A DNA stretch of 64,000 bases from Flavobacteriales bacterium (GTDB taxonomy: Bacteria > Bacteroidota > Bacteroidia > NS11-12g > UBA9320): the NCBI GenBank assembly GCA_020635435.1, contig JACJZU010000002.1, forward strand, positions 585,359-649,358. The letters are read 5' to 3'. The notes beneath the pieces are model-generated. The model had not been told where the DNA came from, did not search any database, and was given only the letters and a program-made list of their open reading frames with translations. Shown here one piece after another: positions 1-7,376 of this stretch. Positions within the stretch are counted from its first letter, which is position 1, and the number at the start of each line of letters is the position of its first letter. The position numbers and the translations under genes are program-made.

Positions 1-288
1 CATCAACCAGGCGCAACCTATCCACGAGATCAGGTTGAGTGTAACGACTCCCATGAGACCAAATTGGGCAAAGGGGGATGCGATGATGTTATAGACGGGT
101 TTACCCCATTGATCAAGGAGTAATTCGGCAGGATGTACCCAGGCATAACGGGCAATGATGTAATGGTTGTAGCTGTCCATACCGCCCTCCAACCCCGGAC
201 TCTGCAGAGCAAGGCTGAATACATACGCAAAGGCCGCTATACTTATCAGAATAGCAAAAATGAATTCGATACGCCTGTTCCTTTCCAC
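1..288 (-). CDS. Polytopic membrane protein, N-terminal part only (possible GT-C family)
   Basis: Partial gene cut by the left edge; 96 codons are visible. Translation can begin at a GTG that directly follows the stop codon of the upstream acetyltransferase gene, so the two are probably translationally coupled. The start MERNRRIEF is followed by a hydrophobic helix at about residues 9-30, then a loop with GGMDSYNHY and a second hydrophobic segment from about residue 75. An early acidic residue in the first extracytoplasmic loop followed by Y/H residues resembles PMT/ArnT-type (GT-C) glycosyltransferases, but the fragment is too short to assign. It is the last visible gene of the ribBA-rnhA group. 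Membrane location is clear; function is a guess. Confidence 0.6.
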   Translation of the reverse strand, partial: MERNRRIEFIFAILISIAAFAYVFSLALQSPGLEGGMDSYNHYIIARYAWVHPAELLLDQWGKPVYNIIASPFAQFGLMGVVTLNLISWIGCAWLM

Positions 289-771
289 CTATTCTGCAGT
301 TGATCGATCCAATGAGATGCTGCCATTGATCCATTCCGGATCCATCGTTGCACCGTATTTGGTGTAGAAATCTATAGCTGCTGTGTTCCAGTCGAGCACT
401 TGCCAGTTCATACGAACACAATTGTTCGACTTCCCGAATGCAATGGTCTGTTCAAAAAGCGCGGAACCGATGCCACGACCGCGATACGATTCGGTGACAA
501 CGAGGTCTTCCAGATAGAGGCATTTCCCTTTCCATGTGCTGTAGCGGTGATAATACAAAGACATACCGACAATACGTGAGTCCAATTCAGCTACGAGAAA
601 TCCGAAAATCGGGTTGGGACCGAACCCGTCTTCGCGCATGCGTTCCAGTGTATTGCTCACTTCATTCGGAGCCCTTTCAAAGAGGGCCAGTTCCCGAATC
701 AATTCAAGAATTTCGGGAAGATCGGATTCTACCCCCTTGCGAATAGTGAACGACTGATTCATGGCCTTCAT
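289..771 (-). CDS. GNAT N-acetyltransferase, diamine/spermidine acetyltransferase-like
   Basis: A 160-residue single-domain GNAT protein. The acetyl-CoA binding motif A is visible as RGRGIG (residues 97-102), preceded by the strand LYLEDLVV (85-92). The segments LALFERAPNEV and EDGFG, and the C-terminal pattern WNTAAIDFYTKYGA, resemble the SSAT branch, which acetylates polyamines or related small amines with acetyl-CoA in the cytosol. The true substrate cannot be read from sequence. Start ATG is at 771 or 762 (MNQSF); both are in frame and no ribosome binding site decides. It lies 33 nt downstream of rnhA and abuts the next membrane-protein gene. Confidence 0.85.
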   Translation of the reverse strand: MKAMNQSFTIRKGVESDLPEILELIRELALFERAPNEVSNTLERMREDGFGPNPIFGFLVAELDSRIVGMSLYYHRYSTWKGKCLYLEDLVVTESYRGRGIGSALFEQTIAFGKSNNCVRMNWQVLDWNTAAIDFYTKYGATMDPEWINGSISLDRSTAE

Positions 772-804
772 ACGGTCAAAAATAAGGGAATCGCCCTTTG
801 ACCT

Positions 805-1287
805 TCAATTCGATTCATTCGATTGTTCGAAACCTTCATCGATCAACCAGGGGCCGGTATCGGCTGCCTCGGTTGCCAATTGGTCGCAACGTTCATTTTC
901 CGGGTGTCCGGCATGACCTTTAACCCATTGAAAGCGCGGCTTGTAAATGGCGTAAAGCTTGAGGAAGTGCCTCCATAGGTCCGGATTCGCCTTCTTCTTG
1001 AAATTTTGTTTGACCCAATTGAATACCCATCCTTTTTCAACCGCATCGTGTACGTATTTGGAATCTGTGTACACAATAATGGGTATCCCCGGTTTTTTGA
1101 GGGCCTCCAGTCCCTTTATTACCGCAAGGAGTTCCATCCGATTGTTGGTAGTATTTCGAAAACCTTCAGAAAGTTCCTTTTCGTGTTTGCCGTATTTCAA
1201 GACAACTCCATATCCACCGGGTCCGGGATTACCTCGCGAGGAGCCATCGGTGAAGAGTAGGATGGGGACTGAATTCTCAGAGCTCAT
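805..1287 (-). CDS. rnhA: Ribonuclease HI
   Basis: A 160-residue RNase HI, which cuts the RNA strand of RNA-DNA hybrids in the cytoplasm (R-loops, primer removal). All four catalytic acidic residues of the family are in place: D14 in FTDGSSRGNPGPGG, E52 in NNRMEL, D75 in YTDSKYV and D135 in NERCDQLA; the conserved histidine is H125 in KGHAGHPEN. The length matches the E. coli type enzyme without an N-terminal hybrid-binding domain. The start overlaps the end of ribBA by 11 nt, so it is probably co-transcribed with and coupled to ribBA. Confidence 0.96.
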   Translation of the reverse strand: MSSENSVPILLFTDGSSRGNPGPGGYGVVLKYGKHEKELSEGFRNTTNNRMELLAVIKGLEALKKPGIPIIVYTDSKYVHDAVEKGWVFNWVKQNFKKKANPDLWRHFLKLYAIYKPRFQWVKGHAGHPENERCDQLATEAADTGPWLIDEGFEQSNESN

Positions 1288-2476
1288 GGCCCATCTTCAG
1301 TTTTTTTGTGGAGAGGTAACCGGAATTATGCGGATTTGGTTCCACTTTGAGCGGGACGTTCTCAACGATCTCCAGACCATAGCCGATCAAACCCGTGCGT
1401 TTCTTGGGATTATTGCTCATCAATCGCATCTTTTGCACATGCAGGTTGCGAAGTATCTGAGCACCAACACCGTAATCCCTCAAGTCCATTCGAAATCCGA
1501 GAGCCTGATTGGCCTCAACGGTATCCAAACCTTCTTCCTGCAATTTGTAGGCGCGGAGTTTATTCATCAAACCAATTCCCCGGCCTTCCTGATTCATATA
1601 TACGATAACTCCTTTGCCTTCACGTTCAACGAGTTCCATGGCTTTTTGCAATTGTTCACCGCAATCACATCTGCACGATCCGAATATATCACCCGTTACA
1701 CAGCTCGAGTGCACGCGAACCAATATCGGCTCATCCTCATCCCACTCACCTTTCACCAAAGCAAGGTGCTCTTCGCCGGTGTAGATCTGTTCGAAGGCAA
1801 CCAACCTGAAATTTCCATGCTGTGTGGGCATATCCACTTCGATCTTGCGACGGATCAGCGAATCGTTATGCAGCCGGTAATGGATCAGATCGGCGATGGA
1901 AACGATCTTGAGGTTATGTTTCCGGGCCACTTCGAAGAGGTCGTCCAAACGGGCCATGGAACCATCCTCGTTCATGATCTCCACGATGCATCCTGCAGGT
2001 TCAAAGCCCGCTAAGCGCGCGAAATCGATCGCAGCTTCCGTGTGTCCGGCGCGGCGAAGAACTCCCTCTGTTTTCGCCTTTAGCGGGAAGATATGTCCGG
2101 GCCGGCCAAGATCTGAGGGTGTGGTTTTCGGATCTATGAGCGCCTGAACCGTCATAGCACGATCGTAGGCCGAAATTCCGGTGGTACAGCCATGACCGAT
2201 CAGATCGACGGAAACTGTGAATGGTGTTTCATGGCTTGCCGTATTCTTGCCAACCATCAGTTCCAGTTGCAGTTCGTTGCAGCGCTCCTCAGTGAGCGGG
2301 ACACAGATCAATCCCCTTCCTTCCCGCGCCATGAAATTGATCATTTCCGGATCCACATTTCGCGCAGCGGTCAGGAAATCCCCTTCATTCTCGCGATCTT
2401 CATCATCTACAACAATGATGAGCTTTCCTTCACGGATATCCTGTATGGCTTCTTCAATGGTATTCAGCTTTCCCAT
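1277..2476 (-). CDS. ribBA: Bifunctional DHBP synthase / GTP cyclohydrolase II (riboflavin synthesis)
   Basis: A 399-residue fusion of the two entry enzymes of riboflavin biosynthesis. The N-terminal half (about 1-200) is 3,4-dihydroxy-2-butanone-4-phosphate synthase, with the acidic loop DDEDRENEGD (24-33), GHGCTTGISAYDRA and GHTEAAIDFARLAG. The C-terminal half is GTP cyclohydrolase II, with zinc ligands C259, C270 and C272 in HSSCVTGD...CRCDCGEQL, then NQEGRGIGL and LRDYGVGAQIL. Both active sites look complete. It is the first gene of a minus-strand group with rnhA and has a good Bacteroidota-type promoter 20 nt upstream. No FMN riboswitch fits in the short leader. Confidence 0.97.
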   Translation of the reverse strand: MGKLNTIEEAIQDIREGKLIIVVDDEDRENEGDFLTAARNVDPEMINFMAREGRGLICVPLTEERCNELQLELMVGKNTASHETPFTVSVDLIGHGCTTGISAYDRAMTVQALIDPKTTPSDLGRPGHIFPLKAKTEGVLRRAGHTEAAIDFARLAGFEPAGCIVEIMNEDGSMARLDDLFEVARKHNLKIVSIADLIHYRLHNDSLIRRKIEVDMPTQHGNFRLVAFEQIYTGEEHLALVKGEWDEDEPILVRVHSSCVTGDIFGSCRCDCGEQLQKAMELVEREGKGVIVYMNQEGRGIGLMNKLRAYKLQEEGLDTVEANQALGFRMDLRDYGVGAQILRNLHVQKMRLMSNNPKKRTGLIGYGLEIVENVPLKVEPNPHNSGYLSTKKLKMGHEL

Positions 2477-2495
2477 GGCAGATCAAATGCGTGTG

Positions 2496-2530
2496 CAAAC
2501 TTAACCTATTTGAGAGCGGGATGTTTCAAA
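2496..2530 (-). promoter_or_regulatory. Bacteroidota-type promoter for ribBA
   Basis: On the minus strand a -33 TTTG (2530-2527) and a -7 TAAGTTTG (2503-2496) start 27 nt apart, the spacing expected for the Bacteroidota housekeeping sigma factor. Transcription would begin near 2490, leaving about 14 nt before the ribBA ATG at 2476. It interleaves with an equally good promoter on the other strand. Confidence 0.7.
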
Positions 2531-2543
2531 CGCTTTACATTTG
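2509..2543 (+). promoter_or_regulatory. Bacteroidota-type promoter for the divergent glycosyltransferase
   Basis: Plus-strand -33 TTTG (2509-2512) and -7 TACATTTG (2536-2543), with starts 27 nt apart. The predicted start point falls almost on the ATG at 2550, so the message may have little or no leader. The two divergent promoters overlap within about 50 bp. Confidence 0.65.
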
Positions 2544-2549
2544 CCTGCG

Positions 2550-3767
2550 ATGAATGAACGTTTGCAGGTACTTTTCTTAGCCAACCGCATACCGTTTCCG
2601 CCTTACCGTGGTGATAAACTCAAGATCTATAATCTCGCGGTGCGCCTCAGCCGTCGGCACGATCTGCACCTTATCGCATTTGTCCAGAACCGCAAGGAGC
2701 TCAAGTATCGCAAAGATCTGGAGCCCTATTTCCGTTCAATTCAATTGATCCATTTGCCCGTATGGCGTTCCTGGTTGAATAGTGCTTTGAATTTCCTCGG
2801 TTCCGAACCTTTTCAGGTGGCCTATTTCAGGAGTCGGGCCATGCACCGTGCGGTCCGTTCTTTTGTGAATGGGCAACATGTGGATGTAGCACATGTTCAA
2901 CATATGCGCATGGCGCAATACTTCCGGAATGTGCGATCAGTCCCCAGGATACTCGATCTTCCCGATGCTTTTTCCCTTTATTGGGAACGCAGGAACCAGG
3001 TCCCAAGAGCCTGGTACAACCGAGTATTCGATGCACTTGAGGCGAAGCGAGTTCGATCCTATGAACGGATCACTTCTGTTTTCGAATTGAATCTCGCCTG
3101 CTCCATCGAGGATCTTGAACATTTGAAAGCAGCACACCCCAATGCAGCCTTTGCACTGCTGAGAAATGGCGTGGATCTGGAGGTCTTCAAATTTAAGGGA
3201 CACGATTATTCGCGGAATAGCACATTATTGTTCACGGGAAACATGGACTATGCTCCGAATGTGGACGCTGTGACCTATTTCGTTTCCGAATTATTCGGCA
3301 AGCTTCGAGCTGAATTCCCCGGTCTGAGACTTGTGATTGCCGGTCAGCGACCCGTTAAGAGGGTGCTTGAACTGGCAGGTGAATCCATTGATGTAACGGG
3401 GTTTGTTCCCGATATCAGTGAACTTTACGCGACTGCGGACATTGTTATAGCCCCTTTGCGATTTGGTGCCGGAACCCAGAACAAGGTGCTGGAGGCCATG
3501 GCAATGGGGGTGCCTGTAGTGTGTACACATATTGGCTTTGCCGGACTAGAGATCAATAGCGGGGAAGGCGTGTTCATGGCAGAAAATTCGGCAGAATTCA
3601 TCGGGCACATTCGAAATTTACTCCAGAGCGAATCGCTTCGGATGCAAACCGGAAATATTGGTTTGAAACTGGCCGAAGAGCGTTTCAGTTGGGATATTGT
3701 GAGCAGGCAATTAGAGGCCTATTTGCGTGAAACGGCCCAAAATGCCGAAAAAAATGCGGACTCCTAG
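2550..3767 (+). CDS. Glycosyltransferase family 4, TIGR03087-like sugar transferase
   Basis: A 405-residue GT-B glycosyltransferase. The N-terminal acceptor domain begins LFLANRIPFPPYRGDKLK, a pattern typical of the TIGR03087 sugar transferases first noted in PEP-CTERM/EPS gene sets. The C-terminal donor domain has LLFTGNMDYAPNVDAV and FGAGTQNKVLEAMAMG (from F305), with the usual glutamate at E315 contacting the nucleotide sugar. ATG at 2550 is preferred to an upstream in-frame TTG at 2541, because the TTG lies inside the -7 promoter box. It diverges from ribBA and stands alone, far from the main polysaccharide locus. Substrate unknown; expected at the cytoplasmic face of the membrane. Confidence 0.85.
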   Translation: MNERLQVLFLANRIPFPPYRGDKLKIYNLAVRLSRRHDLHLIAFVQNRKELKYRKDLEPYFRSIQLIHLPVWRSWLNSALNFLGSEPFQVAYFRSRAMHRAVRSFVNGQHVDVAHVQHMRMAQYFRNVRSVPRILDLPDAFSLYWERRNQVPRAWYNRVFDALEAKRVRSYERITSVFELNLACSIEDLEHLKAAHPNAAFALLRNGVDLEVFKFKGHDYSRNSTLLFTGNMDYAPNVDAVTYFVSELFGKLRAEFPGLRLVIAGQRPVKRVLELAGESIDVTGFVPDISELYATADIVIAPLRFGAGTQNKVLEAMAMGVPVVCTHIGFAGLEINSGEGVFMAENSAEFIGHIRNLLQSESLRMQTGNIGLKLAEERFSWDIVSRQLEAYLRETAQNAEKNADS

Positions 3768-3803
3768 TTCAAATTTCGCAATTTCGGAAGGTCAAGCGCA
3801 TTT

Positions 3804-5480
3804 ATGAGAACAGTTCGCATCATGCTCACTACGTTGGTCCTGGCCGGCCTGGCGATATCCGTATTCGCCGGGGATGGAAACACGACTTCTGAGGTCTCGA
3901 TCTCTGTGGGGTGGATGAGTCTTATCCCCGCGTTCATTGCCATTGGCATGGCCCTTATCACCAAAGAGGTGATCTCGAGTCTTGTTTTCGGTAGCATTGT
4001 GGGTGCCGTAATTCAGAGTTTGGCCACCGGAAAGGGATTCTGGAACGGATTGCTGCTTGATTTCCCCGTTGCCCTGCGCGATGCGCTGGCAGATCCCGAT
4101 CATATGAGTGTGATCCTGTTCTCCATGTTCATTGGTGCAACGGTTCATCTCATAACCCGGAATGGGGGCATGATGGCACTTGTGAAGATCTTTGCGGCCC
4201 GGGCACGCGACCGGAGATCGGGTCAGCTGGTAACGTATTTTCTGGGTTTGGCCATATTCTTCGACGACTATGCTAATACCATGGTCGTTGGTAATACGAT
4301 GCGTCCGGTTACCGACCGTTTGCGCATCAGCAGGGAGAAATTGGCCTATATTGTGGATAGTACGGCTGCTCCAATTGCGGCGATCGCATTCATCACCACC
4401 TGGATCGGAGCTGAGCTGGGCTATATCCAGGATGGGCTCAAAAGTATAGAGGGCAGTCCTGAATTATTGGGGAGTGCGTACGGAATTTTCCTCGAATCCC
4501 TGATGTATTCCTTTTACCCGATCCTGACCTTGATCTTCATGTTCTTCCTGATCTGGAGAAAAAGGGATTTCGGCCCTATGCTCACAGCGGAGCGCGAGGC
4601 CCGGGTCGTGATCGGGGAGGGGAATGATTTTGCACCGGCGGAATACGACGAGGTGCCTTCAGAAAAGGAATACCTGAGCAATGCATTGATCCCGATCATA
4701 ACCATAGTTCTGGGGACGATAGCCGGGTTGGTATTTACCGGCTCACAAGAGGTGCAATGGCAACAGGAGCAAGGATTTCTGGGCAACCTGGCCAATATCA
4801 TCGGTTCTTCAGATCCATACAGATCCTTAGTTTGGGCCTCAACAGCGGGTTTGGTAGTGGGTATACTCCTTACAAATGTCCGCGGCATTTTCGGATTGAA
4901 GCAATCTATAGAACATGCCGTCGACGGCATGAAGTTCATGCTCACGGCGATCGCAATTCTGGCATTGGCATGGACACTTGCGGGAATTACCGAGAACCTG
5001 GGTACGGCCACCTTTCTTGCCGAACAGCTGGCAAGGGGCTTTCCGGTTGAGCTCTTGCCGGCTATCGTTTTCCTTGCGGCCGGATTCATCTCATTTGCGA
5101 CCGGTACAAGCTGGGGAACTATGGCAATTCTTTACCCACTTGTGCTGCTGTCGTCGTGGGAATTATCCATGCAACAGGGTTTGGATGTGCAAGCGGCAGG
5201 TGCCATATTCGCCAATGTAGTGGCCTGCGTTCTGGCCGGATCCGTGTTAGGGGATCATTGTTCGCCCATATCGGATACGACCATTCTAAGTTCACTTTCA
5301 TCGAACTGCGACCACGTCTCGCATGTCCGAACGCAATTGCCCTATGCCCTCACAGTTGGAGGAGTTTCGGTCTTCATGGGCATACTTCCGGCTTCGTTTG
5401 GTGTCCCGCTGTGGATATGTTTTCCTGCTGCAGTTTTGTCGCTTTTGGGTATAGTCTCATATTTCGGTAAAATGGACTAA
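3804..5480 (+). CDS. nhaC: Na+/H+ antiporter, NhaC family
   Basis: A 558-residue inner-membrane protein of the NhaC superfamily, with about a dozen hydrophobic segments. Characteristic parts are the acidic pair D154-D155 in FFDDYANTMVVGNTMRP, followed by REKLAYIVDSTAAPIAAIAF, and near the end GTSWGTMAILYPL and GDHCSPISDTT. The family exchanges sodium (or other ions) for protons and some members carry organic solutes, so the ion is inferred. The first 20 residues look like a cleavable or first membrane segment ending AVFAGDGNT. It starts 36 nt after the glycosyltransferase gene and is probably co-transcribed with it. Confidence 0.9.
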   Translation: MRTVRIMLTTLVLAGLAISVFAGDGNTTSEVSISVGWMSLIPAFIAIGMALITKEVISSLVFGSIVGAVIQSLATGKGFWNGLLLDFPVALRDALADPDHMSVILFSMFIGATVHLITRNGGMMALVKIFAARARDRRSGQLVTYFLGLAIFFDDYANTMVVGNTMRPVTDRLRISREKLAYIVDSTAAPIAAIAFITTWIGAELGYIQDGLKSIEGSPELLGSAYGIFLESLMYSFYPILTLIFMFFLIWRKRDFGPMLTAEREARVVIGEGNDFAPAEYDEVPSEKEYLSNALIPIITIVLGTIAGLVFTGSQEVQWQQEQGFLGNLANIIGSSDPYRSLVWASTAGLVVGILLTNVRGIFGLKQSIEHAVDGMKFMLTAIAILALAWTLAGITENLGTATFLAEQLARGFPVELLPAIVFLAAGFISFATGTSWGTMAILYPLVLLSSWELSMQQGLDVQAAGAIFANVVACVLAGSVLGDHCSPISDTTILSSLSSNCDHVSHVRTQLPYALTVGGVSVFMGILPASFGVPLWICFPAAVLSLLGIVSYFGKMD

Positions 5481-5508
5481 GGGCCTGAGTCTCCGGGTAA
5501 TAAGGACT

Positions 5509-5516
5509 TAAGTTTG
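5509..5516 (+). promoter_or_regulatory. Possible -7 element TAAGTTTG before the beta-barrel protein gene
   Basis: The octamer matches the TAnnTTTG consensus and lies 17 nt before the ATG at 5534, but no TTTG is found at the -33 position, so this is only a weak promoter candidate. Confidence 0.35.
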
Positions 5517-5533
5517 TTTGTTGGAGAAAATAC

Positions 5534-6787
5534 ATGGGTAGTAGCCAGAAGATAGCGGATGGTCGAATTGCTAAGTTCCTGAAAGTGAGCGCGTTCGTTA
5601 CTGTGCCGTTGGTTGCCTTGGGTGCAGTCTCCATTTTCTTCCAATGGTCGCAAAGCGGCGATCGCGAATTCGGTTTATACGATTTTGATCTGGGTGCACT
5701 CTGGCCATGGTCGGAAAAGGCTGAAGTTCGTGCCATGGAGCAAACACCTGAGTTGCATTCCAGAACCCTTCGAATGCCTGTTGCTCGTCCCGACCGTCCG
5801 ATTGTCCAAACAGTTCCGCGCATTGTTGAGGAGGTTCGCTCGGTAACCCGCGCTGTAAAGCGCAAGAAAACCACAGAGGTACCTCTGCAAACGCAGATCC
5901 GATCTGATTTTCAACCGATCAAGGTACAGGAACTTGATATTCCTATATTCTTCCTTCCGGGTAAGTCCAAGCGCTTCATGGAATTGTCTGAGCGTGAGAA
6001 CCTCATTCCGAGGGATATCGAGAATTCAAGAGGATTGTTTGCATTGGGTGCATCCTTTGCGCCGAGCTTTACCTATCGCAATCTCCGATACAGTCCGAAT
6101 GCCAGTGCAGCCCGCGTAAACAACAACAGGGTGGTAGCACAGGGGCAAAGTGAGCAATACCGCGACCGTCATGATGCGGCGATCCTGAACTTTTATTCCG
6201 GCATCGACTTTTATTGGCAACCAAACAAAGTCTGGAGTGTGCAATCGGGAATTTATTACGCATCGTTTGGCGAGCAATTGCGCGTCTCACCGATCAACGA
6301 TCAGGTGGGCACGCACTCTCCCTACGTAACCCCCAAGGATGATCCTTTCTATGGACAACAGGTTCTGTTCAATTCTCCGGAGGTCAATGGTGCAGATCAA
6401 TCTGAGGCAATACCTTTCAACAATTATTTCGGATTTATCGAGATACCACTCACGGTGGCCTACCGCATAGGTGCAATTGGTTCTATGGGTGTTGAACTGC
6501 AAGGTACACTGGCCTATTCCCATTTGTTTCAGGTTGATGCGCTCTTGTATAACTACAATTCCATGGCGTACTGCTGGATATCCGAGTCGCAGTTCGGCTA
6601 TTTCAACAGGCACTTCTTGCAAGCGGGTACCGGCGTTTCCTTTTCACAATATTTCAGCAAGGATGTTGAGCTTTTTGCCAATCCTCAGTTTCGCTACAGC
6701 CTTACACCCACTTTCAAAGATTCCTACGAAATATTACAGAACCAAATGTCGCTTGGGCTTCGCCTGGGTATGAAAGTACATTTGTAG
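5534..6787 (+). CDS. Membrane-anchored protein with C-terminal outer-membrane beta-barrel-like domain
   Basis: A 417-residue protein of unknown role. It starts with a short polar stretch and a hydrophobic helix (about residues 15-37), then a proline- and arginine-rich linker to about residue 150. The rest alternates in the manner of outer-membrane beta strands (LGASFAPSFTYRNLRY, IDFYWQPNKVWSVQSGIYY, GFIEIPLTVAYRIG, FANPQFRYSLTPTF, MSLGLRLGMKVHL), like PorT-type barrels of Bacteroidota. The arrangement recalls proteins that carry an anti-sigma-like N-terminus and a barrel, but no sigma factor gene is adjacent. The family assignment is by architecture only. Its gene converges on the DUF1573 gene 18 nt away. 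Confidence 0.7.
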   Translation: MGSSQKIADGRIAKFLKVSAFVTVPLVALGAVSIFFQWSQSGDREFGLYDFDLGALWPWSEKAEVRAMEQTPELHSRTLRMPVARPDRPIVQTVPRIVEEVRSVTRAVKRKKTTEVPLQTQIRSDFQPIKVQELDIPIFFLPGKSKRFMELSERENLIPRDIENSRGLFALGASFAPSFTYRNLRYSPNASAARVNNNRVVAQGQSEQYRDRHDAAILNFYSGIDFYWQPNKVWSVQSGIYYASFGEQLRVSPINDQVGTHSPYVTPKDDPFYGQQVLFNSPEVNGADQSEAIPFNNYFGFIEIPLTVAYRIGAIGSMGVELQGTLAYSHLFQVDALLYNYNSMAYCWISESQFGYFNRHFLQAGTGVSFSQYFSKDVELFANPQFRYSLTPTFKDSYEILQNQMSLGLRLGMKVHL

Positions 6788-6805
6788 AATGCCTTTTGAT
6801 CCGGT

Positions 6806-7261
6806 TCAGGGATCGTGACGGTGTCGCGGTTTGTCTTCTTCTTCCGGATACTCCATTTCCTCTTGTAAAGGCTCACCCAGTACTTCAATATATACGATCA
6901 GGTTGGAAACGCCTCCGTTGTGGTGTACATTCACACCTTTCACGTAAGGTCCGTTTTTTTCCTTAGTATCGAAGGCGACCACGATCTTACCTTTCTTCCC
7001 GGGTGCGATCGGTTTCCTGGGAAATTCAGCAACCGTGCATCCGCAGGTGGTTTTCACTTCCCTGATCACGAGATCGCGGTCTCCGGTGTTCTTAAATTTA
7101 TAGACATGAACTGCTTTTTTACCAGCTTTCACTTTACCGAAATCGTGATGCGTTGTGTCGAATGTCATCACAGCTTGTGCTTTCAGTGTTGTCGGCGACA
7201 TGAATACAGCGCATGCGATCAGCGTAAGGATCAGAAGTGTAGGTCTCATGGGAGAATACAT
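6806..7261 (-). CDS. Secreted DUF1573 domain protein
   Basis: A 151-residue protein with a signal peptide (basic start MRPTLL, hydrophobic core, likely cleavage after TTLKAQA) and one Ig-like DUF1573 domain: HHDFGKVKAGKK, then YKFKNTGDRDLVIREV, then TTCGCTVAEFP with C73 and C75. Such domains are common exported proteins in Bacteroidota; their role is not established. ATG at 7261 gives MYSPMRP, and ATG at 7249 gives a more usual signal peptide start and may be the true one. The C-terminus is rich in charged residues (EEEMEYPEEEDKPRHRHD). Confidence 0.85.
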   Translation of the reverse strand: MYSPMRPTLLILTLIACAVFMSPTTLKAQAVMTFDTTHHDFGKVKAGKKAVHVYKFKNTGDRDLVIREVKTTCGCTVAEFPRKPIAPGKKGKIVVAFDTKEKNGPYVKGVNVHHNGGVSNLIVYIEVLGEPLQEEMEYPEEEDKPRHRHDP

Positions 7262-7376
7262 AGTGGAATTGTTAACTGGCTTGAAGTATCACGATAAACT
7301 TGGCTCAATATTGCCGAATTGGGTCCATAAATCCGAATTGCATTGTTATATATTCGCAATCTCACATTAAAAAAAC

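Noticed and set aside
959..2014. 351-codon open frame on the plus strand opposite rnhA and ribBA
   Set aside because: It is the antisense of two well-conserved genes with complete motifs, and its product has no recognisable domain.
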